Below, piece after piece: positions 21,611 through 28,561 of a stretch of DNA of 28,561 bases. The stretch covers positions 1 through 28,561 of IMG/VR virus record IMGVR_UViG_3300042295_000056. One strand, written 5' to 3'. Made by a program: the position numbers and the translations under genes. Below the pieces are notes generated by a model, which made no database searches, was not told where the DNA came from, and saw nothing but the letters and a program-made list of their open reading frames with translations. The DNA is from a virus. Within the stretch, counting starts at the first letter, position 1. The number at the start of each line of letters is the position of its first letter.

Positions 21611-21635
21611 TAAAAAGGGAGCCGAAGCTCCCTTT
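21611..21635 (-). terminator. Rho-independent terminator after thyX
   Basis: Minus-strand hairpin with a perfect 9-bp stem (21635-21627 with 21622-21614), a cUUCGg tetraloop (21626-21623) and a following U-run that begins inside the stem (five T, 21616-21612). It starts 2 nt past the thyX stop. Confidence 0.9.
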
Positions 21636-21636
21636 G

Positions 21637-22521
21637 TTACTTTTTGTAGGACCAGCAGGTGTGGTCTTCAATCAATTGACGGTGTTGTATCCACTGTCGG
21701 AAGTTGCCAGACCAAGCATTACCTTTGTTGTCAAATCCAGTCGTTCCTTTCACTTGAACATCACCAGCCATACCATACGTCAGCGGTGTAGCCTGATGCT
21801 CAAACGGCGAAGCATGAACTGGCTTTGATTCTACCAGACGCTTAAAGATATCGCGAGCCTTCTCAAGCGAGTCATCTAGTCTGCGGTAGGATACCTGAGC
21901 GCAACAAGACGACGAGATAGCCAGCGCGTCTTCTAGTGTATCCTCTGAATCGAACGACCACTTACCGTCAGCGTAGTAAGGAACGTGCCATTCATTAGCA
22001 CCAATATTCTGAATGTTGCTCTTGTTGTATTCTTCCCACATCACAACAGCTAGTTCGTGAATCTCTGGTTGCGCGTCAGGATGATTGCGTAGCCAGAAGA
22101 AATTGTCAAACTCAGTAGCGGTACAAACAACTTTAATCATAGTAAATGGTTCAAGGATGCGATTCACTAGCTGTTTGTGATAGCCAGCAAACGCATAACG
22201 ATTAGCATATTCAACCGCAGACTTCATAGCCTGCAACCAAATCATCGTTCCTTCTTCTGCGCTTAGTTCTTCCTTCGCACTCATTCCTGGCTGGTTCTTG
22301 CCCCAGTGAATAGGTTTGGCTGTATTGCTTTCTACCAAGTCAATCATCTTGCTGACTGGAATGGCACGAGAACTCGCAGCATTGCGCGAGAATAGGCGGT
22401 GCGTCATGAACTCTGCGTGAATAAAGCGCGGATACTCAAGTTCGAATGTTGTGAGTCTCACGTCATCAGGTGAGATAGAGTCAGCGATAATCTTCGCCGA
22501 GATGTTTCCTTTGCCAATCAT
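21637..22521 (-). CDS. thyX: Flavin-dependent thymidylate synthase
   Basis: A 294-residue ThyX that makes dTMP from dUMP with FAD and methylene-tetrahydrofolate. The family motif is at residues 40-52, THRLFSRNAASSR, with Thr in place of the first Arg of the classical RHR-x7-S motif, a variant I know from phages. I chose ATG 22521 because GGAG sits just upstream and because a frame extended to 22575 would be translated through the terminator hairpin at 22541-22560. It is isolated between two terminators, and works with NrdA/NrdB in nucleotide supply. Confidence 0.95.
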   Translation of the reverse strand: MIGKGNISAKIIADSISPDDVRLTTFELEYPRFIHAEFMTHRLFSRNAASSRAIPVSKMIDLVESNTAKPIHWGKNQPGMSAKEELSAEEGTMIWLQAMKSAVEYANRYAFAGYHKQLVNRILEPFTMIKVVCTATEFDNFFWLRNHPDAQPEIHELAVVMWEEYNKSNIQNIGANEWHVPYYADGKWSFDSEDTLEDALAISSSCCAQVSYRRLDDSLEKARDIFKRLVESKPVHASPFEHQATPLTYGMAGDVQVKGTTGFDNKGNAWSGNFRQWIQHRQLIEDHTCWSYKK

Positions 22522-22534
22522 AATTTCTCCAAAC

Positions 22535-22560
22535 AAAAAGGAGCCACCCGAAGGTGGCTC
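22535..22560 (-). terminator. Rho-independent terminator after the AAA+ gene / hairpin in thyX leader
   Basis: Minus-strand perfect 8-bp GC-rich stem GAGCCACC/GGTGGCTC (22560-22553 with 22548-22541), cUUCGg tetraloop, then C and five T. It lies 22 nt past the AAA+ stop and 19 nt before the thyX ATG. Confidence 0.9.
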
Positions 22561-22575
22561 AAGTACCACTACCAA

Positions 22576-22582
22576 TATTTAG
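22576..22582 (-). promoter_or_regulatory. Possible late promoter box CTAAATA (thyX)
   Basis: Minus-strand ACTAAATATT immediately after the AAA+ stop codon. If active, transcription would start near 22569 and the cUUCGg hairpin would form at the 5' end of the thyX transcript. No other promoter is seen for thyX. Confidence 0.5.
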
Positions 22583-23803
22583 TTAGAAAGCAATAGCGTC
22601 TTCTGCGGTTTCCACTTTAGGTTCAGTCGCAGAAGCATCAGGCTTCTTCTTGCTTGTGGTCGGATCGATCTTGGTGTAAAGGTCAAGCCAGCTGTCACGA
22701 GTGTCAGTATCGAAGCGAGCAACGCACAGCTTGATAGCTTTCAGTCGGTCTTTGAACATCACATACGCACGAGCGATATGAAGCAGACGACGAGTAGACA
22801 TGGTTTCGTTAGCACCACCATCATCGAAAGTCTTACGGATAGTTTCAGCCCAGTCGGTCAGATAGCCGACGAACTCTTCTTGCTTGTCACCAAGGGTGTC
22901 AAAGAATTCTTGAGTCAGGATGTTAGCTTCGGTTTTCTTGGTCGGATATTCCTGCTCCATGGTGATAGAGAATCGCTCAAGGAATGCTTCGTTCAGGAAC
23001 TGCGTACCAACGAAACGACCGTCTTCCGAACCTTTACCTTTGGTGTTCGCGGTAGCGATGACGTTGAATCCAGGAACAGGATACACCATCTCACCAGTCT
23101 TCTTGTTAAGGAACGGTTTACCTTCGAGAATAGATTGCAGAGCAGTAAAGCCTTGCGCGGTTGCGTAGTCAACTTCGTCGAGCAACAGGATGGCGCCACG
23201 TTTGGCAGCAGTGATAACAACACCCTCTTCGAAGATGACGTTGCCATCGACCAGCGTCTTGTCGCCGAGCAGGTCAGACTCGTCGGTCAGCGGAGTGAAG
23301 TTGACGCGATACATTTCGCGCTTCAGTTCGGCGCAGATTTGCTCGACCATCGCGGTCTTACCATTACCAGATTGACCAGTAATAAAGACAGGATAGAACA
23401 TGTTGGAGTCGATGATACGTTTCAGGTCAGCATAGTGACCGAACTTGACGTAGTTCTTGTTCTTCTCAGGAACGTTGGTGTCAAAAGTATTAGAAGCGAC
23501 ACGACGTTCAGTGTGAACGATATTCTCAACGACAGGAGCAGTCACTTTGGCTGCGCGTTTGAGTTCTTCTTGTTTCGCGATACTCATCGGAACTTTCACA
23601 GGCTGAGTGTTGTTGACAGCGAGGTGCATACTCGGAAGCATGTAAGTACCGCGACCGACACGCAGAGATTTATCGTTAGCGATAAACCCATAAGAACGAC
23701 CGCATTGTTCTTCAACAGCAGACAGTTCGGCGCGAGTGAATTCCGTTTTATTCGGAAACATTTCCGCAGCTTTTGACAAAAATTCGATTTGATTAACTTT
23801 CAT
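22583..23803 (-). CDS. MoxR/CobS-like AAA+ ATPase
   Basis: A 406-residue AAA+ ATPase. Walker A is GQSGNGKT (143-150), Walker B is LLLDE (206-210), and a sensor-1-type ATANTKGKG stretch and arginine-finger region follow. A roughly 110-residue N-terminal extension is specific to the phage type. In T4-like phages such genes are often labelled cobS, after a cobaltochelatase subunit, but MoxR-type ATPases typically work with a VWA-domain partner to remodel proteins. The VWA gene at 24421-26562 is that partner candidate. Early promoter P3 (23847-23875) and AAGGA before ATG 23803 support its expression early in infection. A role in cobalamin synthesis is unlikely, since no other such gene is here. 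Confidence 0.88.
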   Translation of the reverse strand: MKVNQIEFLSKAAEMFPNKTEFTRAELSAVEEQCGRSYGFIANDKSLRVGRGTYMLPSMHLAVNNTQPVKVPMSIAKQEELKRAAKVTAPVVENIVHTERRVASNTFDTNVPEKNKNYVKFGHYADLKRIIDSNMFYPVFITGQSGNGKTAMVEQICAELKREMYRVNFTPLTDESDLLGDKTLVDGNVIFEEGVVITAAKRGAILLLDEVDYATAQGFTALQSILEGKPFLNKKTGEMVYPVPGFNVIATANTKGKGSEDGRFVGTQFLNEAFLERFSITMEQEYPTKKTEANILTQEFFDTLGDKQEEFVGYLTDWAETIRKTFDDGGANETMSTRRLLHIARAYVMFKDRLKAIKLCVARFDTDTRDSWLDLYTKIDPTTSKKKPDASATEPKVETAEDAIAF

Positions 23804-23846
23804 AGTATATTCCTTGGTAGAGGTGTGGTTTTCAACTTACAAACAT

Positions 23847-23875
23847 AGTATAACTGAATTAGACTGCGAAGTAAA
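23847..23875 (-). promoter_or_regulatory. Early sigma-70-like promoter P3 (AAA+ gene)
   Basis: Minus-strand -35 TTTACT (23875-23870), exact 17-nt spacer, -10 TATACT (23852-23847). The ATG lies 44 nt below. The 159-nt gap that holds it contains no gene, only this promoter and the repeats at 23907-23944. Confidence 0.8.
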
Positions 23876-23906
23876 ATAATACACAGTAATTCTATAATAT
23901 CTAGCA

Positions 23907-23944
23907 AAATCAATGACTTAAAGTTCTAATGAAATCAATGACTT
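23907..23944. repeat. Upstream iterated element, copy B
   Basis: Two exact copies of AAATCAATGACTT at 23907-23919 and 23932-23944, 25 nt apart, as in copy A. The sequence between them (TCTAATG next to the second copy) is shared with copy A. It is 31 nt from the -35 box of P3, about 15 nt further than in the other two sites. Confidence 0.8.
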
Positions 23945-23962
23945 AGCAGACTACGGCTCCTG

Positions 23963-24412
23963 TCAGACATCCCAGAACAAGCGGTTCAGACAGTATTGAT
24001 ATCCGTATGCTTCAACTTCCCATGGCTGAAGAAAATACTCAAACTCCTTCAGGTCATAGTTCTTTCTTCCATACTTTGCTACACGATAGTTTTTGATTAC
24101 AAGTTTGCCAGTTGCGAACTGCCAAGCATGAGTCAATTCGTGGAATAAGATTTCCGTATATTGTTGCGGAGTCAAGTCTTTCTTAAACATCTTCTGGTTT
24201 ACTTCGATGCTAAACTCTTCTGGTTTAGTACCGTGGTCTGGAATGTGCGGATCGCACCATGCTTCAGCATGAGTGTTGCTTGACACAAACTCAACATGAA
24301 CGTGACCAAACGCAAACTTCTTATCAGAAGGAATATTGTCTACGAAAAACTTAACTGCTTTCCTAGTGTATGGTTTTAGTTTCTTTGGTACTTTACAAGA
24401 TGTGATTCGCAT
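23963..24412 (-). CDS. SprT-like zinc metalloprotease domain protein
   Basis: A 149-residue protein with zincin motif HELTH (H91, E92, H95) in ILFHELTHAWQFATG, followed by a likely third ligand in WEVEAYGYQY (E132 or E134). This arrangement is that of SprT-like proteins, some of which cleave DNA-bound proteins. There is no signal peptide, so it is cytoplasmic. It starts 8 nt after the VWA gene stop with TAAGGA at the junction, so both are translated from the early promoter at 26589-26617. Substrate unknown; host DNA-bound proteins are a reasonable guess. Confidence 0.8.
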   Translation of the reverse strand: MRITSCKVPKKLKPYTRKAVKFFVDNIPSDKKFAFGHVHVEFVSSNTHAEAWCDPHIPDHGTKPEEFSIEVNQKMFKKDLTPQQYTEILFHELTHAWQFATGKLVIKNYRVAKYGRKNYDLKEFEYFLQPWEVEAYGYQYCLNRLFWDV

Positions 24413-24420
24413 GGTTATCC

Positions 24421-26562
24421 TTATACAATTTTAGCAGCGATGTCATCAATGAATTTCGACAGAATGACGCGGTTATCTCGTTTAGATTGAGAGTGTGAAG
24501 CAAAAGATTTTTTGATTTCTTTGACGATAGCTTCCTCGTTCTTGATAACTTTTTGTTTCTTCGGAGGAACAGGTGCAGTCGGATCGTGTTCCTGTTCTTT
24601 ACCACCGACGACATAATCATCAAAGTCAAAATCCCATTCGTCGTTGACAACAATGTTCTTGTTAGACACGAGGAAGAAACGGTCAGCACGGAACGTTTTG
24701 GTTTTATGAATTACAGCAAACCCATTCTTGAGTTTGGCGGAGTAGTCACCGCTCCACTGACGCGCAGTGTTTAAGACAGAGCGAGTGTCGGAGATGTAAT
24801 AACCGATAATGTTTACACGACCATGATTGCGGTCGCGAATCAAATCAAAACCCAGATGCGTTTCACAGTTGCGGTCGTGAGCAGTTCGATAGGTGACACC
24901 AGTTTTCGGATCAAAGATGTGATACGAACTACCCCACCACAGATTGCGATTGCTACCAGATTCACCATCAGTCAGAACAATAACGTTGGTGACTTCAGAT
25001 TTGTGCTTGGCGCGGAACTGCTTTACATACTCAGAGGTGATAAACAGCGCAGCATTCAGCGGAGTACCGTTGAGATGGAAACAACTAAAGTCACCATCAC
25101 GAATAACGCTGTCGCGCGGAAGCCAACTATATTTGGCTTGCAACTCGCTGTCCCAGTAGTTGGCACCCTCGTACACAGAGATTGCATAGAAGTTAGCGAT
25201 GTGTTGTTTGAATTCAGAAGCAGTAGATTCAGAAGACAGCATCTCAAACATAGTCACATTATTATGTACACCGTAGTCTCCGTCTTGCTCTTGCGGTTTA
25301 CCAGTTGAGAAACTAGGAATGCGATTAGCGAAGATCTGAACCGAGAACGGAATACCAACCTTGCGACAGAACATAGCGAGGTTGATAGTTTGAATGACGG
25401 TGTCAATAAGCTGGTTGCTCATAGAGCCAGACCAGTCAACAATCATTACCATCGAGTGGTTCTTACCTTTGTGTTCGATAATGTTGCGACGGAAGATGTC
25501 ATCTGACAACTGATACTTGGAAAGTTTCTTCATATCAAGACGACCAGATTTAGAATACTGAGTGCGAGCATACGAAGTTGCGCGTTTCTTGGACTCAAAT
25601 TCCTTCACCATCGTATTCACGATGACAGTTTGTTGAGCCAACATTTCGTTGGTGGAATTGTTGATGCCAGAAGTAAGGTTAGAAAATGCGTGGTTGAGAA
25701 CTGCATGCGATTGTTTAGCAGGAATCACCCAGTCTTTCAGATTCACATTACCAACTTTCATAAAGGTATCTTTGTTACCTTTCTGTGCTGCGTTGTTCTC
25801 GAGGTTAAACATGCGTTCGCGGTATTCTTTATCAGTGACAGAACTGATACCGTCAACTGAAGCATCTTTACCAGTAGCTTCGTTCGGATCTTCATCGTCT
25901 GATTCAATTCCGTCACCACTGCCTTTGCTTTCTTTAGCACCACCAGAAACTTCCTGCATCAGCATTTCAGTTTCGTTGGTCTGAGCCTGTTCCTTAGCGT
26001 ATGCGTACAGTTCGCGAGCAATGCGCTCAACATCTTCCCAAGTTTCAGCTTGGTCGATTTTGAATAGCCAGTCGCGCTCTTCGTCGTTAAACGGAACGTG
26101 CACGAGCGAGCCAAGTTTGTAGTAGATATTGATGCGGTCAATAAGCGAAGCAGTATTGACATCGACGTTGTGTTTCTTTATGCCGAAGAAGTCGTCTTGG
26201 TTCAGGCGACCATAACCCTCGCGGAAAGTGTTAGATGCGCCAGCGAAACGACGTTTGATAGTTTTCTCAATGCGAGCATCTTCGATGATATTGAGATAGC
26301 CTTTAAGGTTCGGGTCATTAACAACCGCAGTGTGCCAGCCATCAGCTGGAGTATAGAGCGCATGCGCCATCTCGTGAATAGTCAGCAGGTCATAAACTTC
26401 CTCGCTGGTTTTCCAGATTGGCATATACATCGTGCGCGTCTTCGGATCGAAGGACGCAGTAGCGAAGTCGGGCGAGCGGACAATGTTGATATTCTCGGTT
26501 GCGATTAGACGCGCGAGATATTCTTTAGATGAGTTGTATTCGTAAAACGATTGTTCGGACAT
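24421..26562 (-). CDS. VWA-domain protein with HExxH motif (CobT-like)
   Basis: A 713-residue protein. The N-terminal part has HEMAH (H63, E64, H67) in LTIHEMAHALYTP, followed by NIIEDARIEK, a zinc-protease-like arrangement. An acidic linker (about 205-235) leads to a C-terminal VWA domain with the metal-binding MIDAS motif VDWSGSMS (D376, S378, S380) and a later VLTDGESGS. It resembles the CobT-like partner of the CobS/MoxR ATPases. I moved the start to ATG 26562: the early promoter -10 box lies at 26589-26594, so an ATG at 26586 would be above the transcript start, while GGAG sits 8 nt before 26562. It is co-transcribed with the SprT-like gene. Confidence 0.87.
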   Translation of the reverse strand: MSEQSFYEYNSSKEYLARLIATENINIVRSPDFATASFDPKTRTMYMPIWKTSEEVYDLLTIHEMAHALYTPADGWHTAVVNDPNLKGYLNIIEDARIEKTIKRRFAGASNTFREGYGRLNQDDFFGIKKHNVDVNTASLIDRINIYYKLGSLVHVPFNDEERDWLFKIDQAETWEDVERIARELYAYAKEQAQTNETEMLMQEVSGGAKESKGSGDGIESDDEDPNEATGKDASVDGISSVTDKEYRERMFNLENNAAQKGNKDTFMKVGNVNLKDWVIPAKQSHAVLNHAFSNLTSGINNSTNEMLAQQTVIVNTMVKEFESKKRATSYARTQYSKSGRLDMKKLSKYQLSDDIFRRNIIEHKGKNHSMVMIVDWSGSMSNQLIDTVIQTINLAMFCRKVGIPFSVQIFANRIPSFSTGKPQEQDGDYGVHNNVTMFEMLSSESTASEFKQHIANFYAISVYEGANYWDSELQAKYSWLPRDSVIRDGDFSCFHLNGTPLNAALFITSEYVKQFRAKHKSEVTNVIVLTDGESGSNRNLWWGSSYHIFDPKTGVTYRTAHDRNCETHLGFDLIRDRNHGRVNIIGYYISDTRSVLNTARQWSGDYSAKLKNGFAVIHKTKTFRADRFFLVSNKNIVVNDEWDFDFDDYVVGGKEQEHDPTAPVPPKKQKVIKNEEAIVKEIKKSFASHSQSKRDNRVILSKFIDDIAAKIV

Positions 26563-26588
26563 AAGCGATACTCCTTTCAGATACACCT

Positions 26589-26617
26589 ATTATACCGCGA
26601 AACGCACACTGAATAAA
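26589..26617 (-). promoter_or_regulatory. Early sigma-70-like promoter P4 (VWA operon)
   Basis: Minus-strand -35 TTTATT (26617-26612), exact 17-nt spacer and -10 TATAAT (26594-26589), 27 nt above the chosen ATG. The -35 box is one base away from the TTTACT of the other three early promoters. Confidence 0.8.
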
Positions 26618-26622
26618 ACAAT

Positions 26623-26708
26623 AAAACCCTTACAAATCAATGACTTGCAAGGGTCTTAAAATAGCTAGGAAAATCAGTGGGTTGAAAACCCTTATAAATC
26701 AAGGACTT
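26623..26708. repeat. Upstream iterated element, copy C
   Basis: This gene-free stretch between the helicase and VWA genes holds two 24-nt direct repeats (26623-26646 and 26685-26708, 22 of 24 identical). Each contains the 13-mer, the second with one change. A degenerate 13-mer lies at 26671-26683, 25 nt from the last one. Small inverted repeats are also present: ACCCTT...AAGGGT (26626-26654) and GGGTT-GAA-AACCC (26679-26691). The block starts 5 nt above the -35 box of P4, exactly as copy A does at P1. Confidence 0.8.
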
Positions 26709-26711
26709 ACA

Positions 26712-28097
26712 TTAGAACTGAAGTTCCTTGAATTTTCCTTTGTTTTCGCTAGTTTTCATTCTTGTTCCGAATTCACTATTATCGAACGCAGGTTTATCCT
26801 CTTCGTTGCTTAGGGATTGCGCCGATTGTTCGACGTCATACAGGCGCATCTTTGCGCGGTCAACACCAACAACAAATCGTTTGTGGAATGTCGGATCGTT
26901 ATAACGGTTCTTCAACTGCTTAATCATCAATTGACCAAGGGACTCTAGTTGCTCGGATGAAATCAAAGCGAACATCAAGTCAGCGGTCGCTGGCAAACCA
27001 AAAGACTCAGAAGTGTCTTCCAATCCTACGTCGGTGTTGCTGTATCCACCTCGTGTAGTTTGGGTCGCAGATACAACTGGTACATTAAATTCTACGGCAA
27101 GACCGCGAAGTTCTTCAGCGATAGCCTTAATGTAAGTGTAGCTGTTGACATTGGCGCCAGACTTAATTCTGGACGAACAACAAATGTTAAGATAATCGAT
27201 ATAGATAATATCTGGAACGAAGTTCTTCTTTAGACGAAGCTCGTTCAACAAATGACGGAAATGTCCAGAGCCAGCCGAAGCGGTTGGGAACTCCTTGACA
27301 ATTAGTTTACCAACAGTCTTTTGACGGACTCGGTCAACTTTCTTTTGATAGGTGTCGCGTGGCAGCGATTCAAGATCTTGAATATTCGTATCGAGTAAGT
27401 TTGCGTCAATTCTTTCAGCAATCTTCTCTTCTGCCATCTCCATAGTAATATAGAGCACATTCTTACCTTTAATCAGGTTAGCCGAAGCAAAGCTACACAT
27501 AGCGAGGGACTTACCCACACCTGTACCAGCAAGAATGATATTCAAGGTTTTCCTCGGAAGTCCACCTTTAGTGATACGATTCAAGTAATCTAAGTCAAAT
27601 TCGATACGCTCTTCTCTGCGATGATAAAAGTCAAAACGAGATTCATAATCTTCAAGGAAGTCGTGACCGATGTTAGTGTCAAAGCTGACACCGAGAGCGT
27701 CCGAAAGAAGCTTCGGAATCGCGCCACGCGACGATTCGGTTTTGTCGTCCATAATTTTAATGGACTGCATAATCGCGTTATAGATTGCCTTATCCTGACA
27801 GAACTTCTCAGTCTTGTCAACCAGCCAATCCATTGTGTGTTCTTCGGTAGCCAAGTCGCCGATTAGTTTCTTGGCTTGCTCAAAGCGCACGCCATTGACT
27901 CCGTCTTTACCAGACAGGTCAATAGCCAACGCTTCCCGAGTAGGAAGCGCGTTGTACTTGTCGATGTATTCCTTTACGATTTGATAAACAAGTCGCTGGG
28001 AATCATCTGCAAAGTATTCTTCTCGAACAAAGGGTAGAGCCTTGCGACTATACTCTTCGTTGAATGCAAGATTCGACAGTATTAGTTGTTCAATCAT
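26712..28097 (-). CDS. dnaB: Replicative DNA helicase, gp41/DnaB-like
   Basis: A 461-residue hexameric helicase of the T4 gp41/DnaB family that unwinds DNA ahead of the fork and works with the primase. Walker A is AGTGVGKS (190-197), Walker B ends at D301 in IIYIDYLN, and SATQTTRGGY matches the helicase H4 region. The N-terminal roughly 140 residues form the usual helical domain. It overlaps the end of uvsX by TAATG. The C-terminal tail is charged. No intein or intron is seen. Confidence 0.95.
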   Translation of the reverse strand: MIEQLILSNLAFNEEYSRKALPFVREEYFADDSQRLVYQIVKEYIDKYNALPTREALAIDLSGKDGVNGVRFEQAKKLIGDLATEEHTMDWLVDKTEKFCQDKAIYNAIMQSIKIMDDKTESSRGAIPKLLSDALGVSFDTNIGHDFLEDYESRFDFYHRREERIEFDLDYLNRITKGGLPRKTLNIILAGTGVGKSLAMCSFASANLIKGKNVLYITMEMAEEKIAERIDANLLDTNIQDLESLPRDTYQKKVDRVRQKTVGKLIVKEFPTASAGSGHFRHLLNELRLKKNFVPDIIYIDYLNICCSSRIKSGANVNSYTYIKAIAEELRGLAVEFNVPVVSATQTTRGGYSNTDVGLEDTSESFGLPATADLMFALISSEQLESLGQLMIKQLKNRYNDPTFHKRFVVGVDRAKMRLYDVEQSAQSLSNEEDKPAFDNSEFGTRMKTSENKGKFKELQF

Positions 28098-28561
28098 TAA
28101 TCTTCAATTCCATCAAACACTTCGCTGACTTCATCATCACTCATGATGGCACCGTTAGCGATCTGATAATTTTGTTTAATCCAGTCTTGGAAAGTTGGGT
28201 CGCCGAGTACTGGTAGCCAGAACTCTTTGCTATCTGTATCTTTAATACGGAACTTCTTCTCTTCAACTTCACCAGTTGTAGTATTGACGCGCGAGTACCA
28301 GCCATTACTTGGCTTGACTACGTGACCTGATTCGGTTGCCATATCTAGCAGACCAGACCAAGTAGAGATACCACCATCAAACGAAACTGTCACTGGAATC
28401 TTCGACTTCTCGCGAACATAGCGCGACTTCTCAACGTTGATAATGAAGTTGTAGCCAATCAAATCAGTACCATCTTTATCTTGCTGACGACCGACGATGT
28501 AGATATTCTGAGCGGAATAGTAGATACCTGTACCACCAGATACGATAGCTTTCGGGAACAT
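28097..28561 (-). CDS. uvsX: UvsX recombinase (RecA-like), C-terminal part
   Basis: 154 residues reach the window edge. The Met at 28561 is internal, since the sequence starts in the middle of the core (VSGGTGIYYSAQNIYIVGRQ) and lacks the Walker motifs. Segments such as INVEKSRYVREKSKIPV, FDGGI and GLLDMA...GHVVKP match T4 UvsX as I remember it. The acidic C-terminus (DDEVSEVFDGIED) is also UvsX-like. UvsX performs strand exchange in recombination-dependent replication. At least half of the protein lies outside the window. Confidence 0.92.
   Translation of the reverse strand: MFPKAIVSGGTGIYYSAQNIYIVGRQQDKDGTDLIGYNFIINVEKSRYVREKSKIPVTVSFDGGISTWSGLLDMATESGHVVKPSNGWYSRVNTTTGEVEEKKFRIKDTDSKEFWLPVLGDPTFQDWIKQNYQIANGAIMSDDEVSEVFDGIED

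Noticed and set aside
22522-22575. An upstream extension of thyX to ATG 22575
   Set aside because: It would read through the terminator hairpin, and family similarity begins at the ATG at 22521, which has GGAG.
22778-23776. A 332-codon plus-strand frame opposite the AAA+ gene
   Set aside because: It is the mirror of a clear ATPase with Walker motifs, has no ribosome site in context and no family features; its length comes from codon bias of the real gene.
24823-25308. A 161-codon plus-strand frame opposite the VWA domain
   Set aside because: Shadow of a conserved VWA region; no promoter or ribosome site.
22583-26562. Cobalamin biosynthesis (CobS/CobT cobaltochelatase) as the function of the AAA+ and VWA pair
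   Set aside because: No CobN or other pathway gene is present, and the VWA protein carries an HEMAH motif not expected for a chelatase subunit.
26563-26586. An upstream ATG for the VWA protein at 26586
   Set aside because: It lies only 3 nt below the -10 box, above the expected transcript start; ATG 26562 has a proper ribosome site.
26623-26708. A CRISPR array at the direct repeats
   Set aside because: Only two long repeats, 38 nt apart, with related copies upstream of other promoters; no array of regular unique spacers.

Overview
The window is part of a T4-like (myovirus-type) tailed phage genome. The evidence is the mix of a UvsX recombinase, a gp41/DnaB-type helicase, a gp61-type primase, class Ia NrdA/NrdB, ThyX, a RuvC-like nuclease, sigma-70-like early promoters, CTAAATA late-promoter boxes and a spanin lysis cassette. 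The i-spanin/o-spanin pair implies a Gram-negative host. All genes read on the minus strand, so transcription runs from high to low coordinates. Many neighbours overlap by ATGA or TAATG, as in a compact phage operon. I saw no tRNA, rRNA, CRISPR array or insertion sequence, and no gene-free stretch longer than about 160 bases.

Region 1 (28561-21637) is replication and host takeover: the C-terminal part of uvsX, the replicative helicase, then a VWA-domain protein with an HEMAH motif, a SprT-like metalloprotease and a MoxR/CobS-like AAA+ ATPase, followed by thyX. Two early promoters drive the VWA/SprT and AAA+ genes. Each has copies of the 13-mer AAATCAATGACTT upstream. Two strong cUUCGg hairpin terminators bracket thyX.

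Region 2 (21609-6804) is a late block with CTAAATA boxes. Its upstream half is unusual. Five proteins in it start with sequences that resemble the T4 internal-protein capsid-targeting peptide (about ten residues ending in L/I-x-E), although the HAD protein carries only a minimal version. They are a ligase-like nucleotidyltransferase, a Cys-cluster protein, a HAD phosphatase, a 1345-residue multi-domain protein with a cytidylyltransferase-type domain, and a 374-residue multi-module protein. A Dps-like ferritin and a 758-residue protein with eight L/I-x-E junctions follow. The best reading is a set of enzymes packaged in the prohead, trimmed by the prohead protease and delivered with the DNA. 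The block ends with a repeat-containing probable virion protein, conserved unknowns and the lysis genes (i-spanin, o-spanin, XhlA-like).

Region 3 (6802-1) is a second early block. From one promoter it runs primase, nrdA, nrdB, a small protein with an internal-protein-like start, a RuvC-like resolvase and an L,D-transpeptidase-like protein. A further early promoter, again with the 13-mer repeats, drives a conserved small protein, a Cys-rich lipoprotein and a small membrane protein cut by the window edge.

The most interesting possible system is the predicted capsid-packaged enzyme set of region 2. The iterated element upstream of three early promoters comes next. All family assignments are from motif reading by eye; no database search was run.
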